Assembly: GCA_902729315.2 (NCBI GenBank)
Contig: LR746278.1
Location: forward strand, 5,187,911 to 5,251,910
Origin: Spirodela intermedia
Taxonomy: Eukaryota; Streptophyta; Magnoliopsida; Alismatales; Araceae
Length of the DNA: 64,000 nucleotides
Reading direction: 5' to 3'
Shown here in pieces: positions 60,640-64,000 of the stretch. Made by a program: the position numbers and the translations under genes. Under the pieces are notes generated by a model. That model was not told the origin of the DNA. It did not search any database and saw only the letters and a program-made list of their open reading frames with translations. The stretch's first letter is position 1. Every line of letters begins with the position of its first letter.

Positions 60640-62840
60640 TGAAACTCTATTATGCACTTCTTCTATTGTTAGATTAAATTTACCAAGGCCAAATGCAATA
60701 TCTAAGAATTCAGAGAAAGATATAACAAAATGTTGAGCTAGTATATCATTTCAACTAAGAAGAAATCAGGCATCCCAAAATGTACTCGATGAAAACTATT
60801 CCACAACTTAATTTTGTTGGAAAGTTCATGCCAGATCAAGAGCTTTCATAAGAGACCGAGAAAACGTTACTCATTATAACTAATTGCATAGTTTCTGTGA
60901 ATCATGAAAGTTATTTGCATCTACTTTTTATATGTACAACATACTTCTGTAGTGTGCTGTTGATAATTCAAGCAATTAATATGTTAAAGGGGCAAGAATA
61001 TTAGTGCTTAAAGCCTAACAATTATAAGAATATGATGAGTACACATTTAATATTCTACTAATGTCTTTTCACATGATGATTTACGAATTGTATTATTTTC
61101 TGGTTTTCTTTAAGGATGAGAGCCTCAAGATAAATGAGAGGAGAAATATATGATTAATAGTTATTAGAGGGCAGAAGATTAATAGATAATCATGATACAT
61201 GAGCATGATCATGCAGCAGTAACACGAAAGATAAAACAGATATGGATATGAATCCACAAAGCTCTAATCTTGGAGAAGAAACCTACCTCTGAATCTACAT
61301 TTGAAGTCTTAACCTTTGAATCTGCAAGGGGGTGCTTGAATCCATAAACAAGAGGGAAAGGTTCTCACAGTGGAGAAAATTGATTCAACTAAAAAAGTGA
61401 GGACCTCAGATTATAATGGGGCCTTTGTATAGGCCTAAAAGGGAAGTTGGGCACTCTCAAAAGGAAGATCTTGACAGATCTTGAGGATAGTGTCTGACTA
61501 ACTCAAAAATAACTTACAATAGACTCTGACATACTGAAATCTTGGACATATCCTTTAAAAATACTCTGACTAACTCTGAAATGACTTAAAATAAACTCTG
61601 ACAGGTAGATATAGTGAATAGATCTTATGTACATACTCTAACAACCAGAAATCTTGAGACAAATCTTAGGTATAGACTCTGTCAATCAAAGATCCTGAAT
61701 AGATCTAAGGTGCAAATTGAACCACATTGAATTTTTTTCTAGAAATAAATAGATATAAAATACCTTCTAGAAGTAAAAAGACATAAAGTAGAAAATAAAT
61801 ATTACTTTTTAGACCTTCAGCCCACTGGTGACATATCGGGGCTACTTTTTAGCACTTTTCACTTTATGACCCAAAATTTTAGATAAGTGAGCCCAAATTT
61901 GAAGTTGGGATTTCAACTTGTGTCTTACGTTATATCAGTTTTTCCTTCTAGAAAACTCGTTCTAGAGTTTTCATTTTAATCATCGTAGTACTAATATATG
62001 TCACCGATATTGAATCCTGGTGAAATAGTTATATTTGCAAAGAGCTGAATGAGGTATATAGTTTCAACTTATTTTGTAGAACCTAATATGGTTCATATTC
62101 CTTTGGCTTCAACTTATTGTAGCTAGATGCTGGGAATCTTCTTTCTTCTTTTCTTATATGTTGCTGTTTATATTTCTCATAATTGATTGTGAGATTGTGT
62201 ATCACACCTTCATGAAGTGCTTTGATATGATCTACCATATTGTTTGTAACAATACTTGTTCCAACTGGTCTTATGACACAACGAAATTTGAAAAAATGAT
62301 AACCTGATCACATTTCAGCATTGACTGTATATTCTAAAAGAAAAATCATGACCTTGAATCTGAAAGGAATGTGTCTTGGTTGAAAACTCCTTGCCCCGAA
62401 GCCACAGAACAAAGAGATTTCACCCCTTGAGTCTACAAAGGGTTGATCCTGAGTCCACAAAATCAAAAATGATACTGAAATCAACCAGTAGAAGGGGAAA
62501 ACGCCTAAAAAGGAAGGGACCATATGAAATGTGGCCAAATCTCTTAATAGACCATTTGAAGCTGACTTTAGGCAGAAAATAGTCTTCACATCTCTTGAAT
62601 CTCTGATTCATTTGAGATGGTATAAAACTTTATTGCACCTGATTCTTAATCCTTTCAGCCTTTTCAACGCAGATATTATCTTTGATAGTACTTTTTTGCG
62701 CTACATTATCTTGGTACTTAATACAGCCAAAACCTTGAAGCCCACTACTGAAGAAGCCTGAAGCTCAGTATTGATGCACCTTGAAGCATAATACTATTGC
62801 AACTTGCAGTCCAGTTTACTTGATGTACCTTAAAGCCCTA
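60640..62840. other. AT-rich stretch between two Ty3 elements; no gene seen
   Basis: Around 61,480-61,720 a degenerate ~73-bp unit (CTCTGACTAACTC(A/T), then AAATCTTG(G/A)) repeats two to three times. The remainder probably includes the LTR of the downstream element, but its outer border is not visible. Short open frames at 62.3-62.7 kb overlap on both strands and have no recognised similarity. Confidence 0.45.
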
Positions 62841-62844
62841 TTCT

Positions 62845-64000
62845 TACTTATGTGGATTCAAAATCACTATCTTGTGAACTTAAGGGACCTGTCTTCTTCA
62901 ACCTGCAGATTTAAAGTGAAGAGACAACAAGTGGAGCACGTTTTTGAAGGATTCAAGACGTGTCTTCAACCCCCACAACATCAGAGTTGATCATAACTCG
63001 TTCAAGCCATTCCCTCCTCCAGTTTCGTTGTGTCAAGTGGTATCACAGCAAGGTTAATGTTTCAGATTTCGATTTACAAGATGCCACAAGGTAAAAAGGA
63101 TTCAAATCACTGACAATGAAAGTTTTGAGGTATGCCCTATTTTGAAATTATAGTTTGCTGATTTTAAGATTCATATGGAACAAAAATTTGAAGATTTAAC
63201 TGACACTTTTAAGCAAATCTTAGCACGAATGTGTACAATAGAATATCAATCTGGTGGTCAAACTCGAGTAAAAATAAATGATTTCTATAATATGTCACAT
63301 AAAAACTTATCAAATGATACATGAAGCTCAAAAAGTAAATCTGATTATGATGATTGCAAAGAATTTCAAATGAAAATTCATTTGCCTAGGTTTAATGGAC
63401 ATTTAAAAATAGAATAATTTCTTGATTGAATTTCTGAAATTGAGAGATTTTTTGAATATATGATGATTCTGATGAAAAACAGGTGAAATTAGTTGCCTAT
63501 AAACTCAAAGTAAAGCCTTTGCCTAGTGGGATCAACAACAATCCACTGATGCAAGATCAGGAAAAGATCATGTTTGAAGTTTGGATAAGATGAAAAGATT
63601 ATTAAAATCTACATTTCTTCCTCCTAATTTTGTATAGGTCTTACATTACCATTATGAAAATATTAAACAGGGAAGTAGATATGTCAAAGAATATGTTGGG
63701 GAATTTTACAGATTTTCTTCAAGAGTCAATTTTACTTAATATGAATCTTATATGATCTCTCGATTTAAAACTGGACTTCGATGGGATATTGAAGAAAAGG
63801 TTAGTTACAATCATTCTTCAAGTTAAATGATCCTGTTATGACATCAGAATGTGCTGAGGCTTTATTGGAGAAAGGAAAATCTAGAACTCGAAATTCTACT
63901 AATGTGTCAACATTTCAGCCAGACAGGTCAAGACAAACATATATTTCAGTTGCTACTTGTAATGAAAGATCGGCAACCTCAGCTGCACCAAGACCAAGTG
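62845..64000 (+). mobile_element. second Ty3 element: leader, primer-binding site and start of gag, cut by window end
   Basis: The leader matches that of the element at 56.4 kb. The primer-binding site at 63,038-63,050 is TGGTATCACAGCA, one base from the TGGTATCAGAGC complement of initiator tRNA-Met. Gag follows from about 63,080 with the same blocks as 56.7-57.5 kb (TTTAATGGACAT(C/T)T, TCTGGTGGTCAAACT, GTATGCCCTATTT) but better preserved. Stops are still present. It points in the same direction as the first element. Confidence 0.75.

Noticed and set aside
1-64000. CRISPR arrays, tRNA or rRNA genes, bacterial operons
   Set aside because: No regularly spaced repeats with unique spacers, no cloverleaf or rRNA signatures, and spliced plant genes throughout.

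Overview
The window looks like nuclear DNA of a flowering plant, probably a monocot. The protein-coding exons are intron-split and GC-rich. Between them lie AT-rich, CpG-depleted stretches made of decayed LTR retrotransposons and long CT/GA microsatellites. I see no bacterial or organellar features. The exact species cannot be read from the sequence.

Layout. At 1-7.6 kb there is an Athila/Tat-like Ty3 element on the minus strand: a gag remnant, a primer-binding site and a long GC-rich LTR. A related but different solo LTR follows, with a perfect 5-bp target duplication. From 7.6 to 11.8 kb I find no genes. At 12.0-19.4 kb there is a complete four-exon mitochondrial lipoyl synthase gene (+). 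At 21.0-21.8 kb a single-exon gene (+) encodes a plant-specific protein with an acylation-type N-terminus. At 26.7-29.8 kb there is a three-exon GH3 (JAR1-like) acyl-acid amido synthetase gene (+). Its spliced frame lacks the first nucleotide-binding motif of the family.

At 32.3-45 kb a minus-strand gene that I do not recognise is split inside an exon by a 10.6-kb Athila/Tat-like element (32,506-43,090). This element has two LTRs, decayed gag, protease, reverse transcriptase, RNase H and integrase. Its integrase has lost the segment carrying the third catalytic residue. The host gene also carries an apparent frameshift, so it is probably dead at this locus.

At 45.2-54.3 kb there is repeat-rich DNA: a dispersed repeat shared with 23.3 kb, CT-linked repeat blocks, a 341-bp tandem duplication, a Ty1/copia pol fragment between two direct repeats, and a 75-bp tandem repeat. 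At 54.3-64 kb the DNA is AT-rich. It holds two head-to-tail, heavily decayed Ty3 elements with an LTR scrap of the first family between them.

The host genes do not form a pathway. Lipoyl synthase serves mitochondrial 2-oxoacid dehydrogenases and glycine decarboxylase. GH3 proteins conjugate hormones or other acyl acids to amino acids. The 21-kb protein is of unknown role. Exon boundaries were placed by eye from GT/AG sites, reading-frame continuity and recalled family sequences. No alignment was run.
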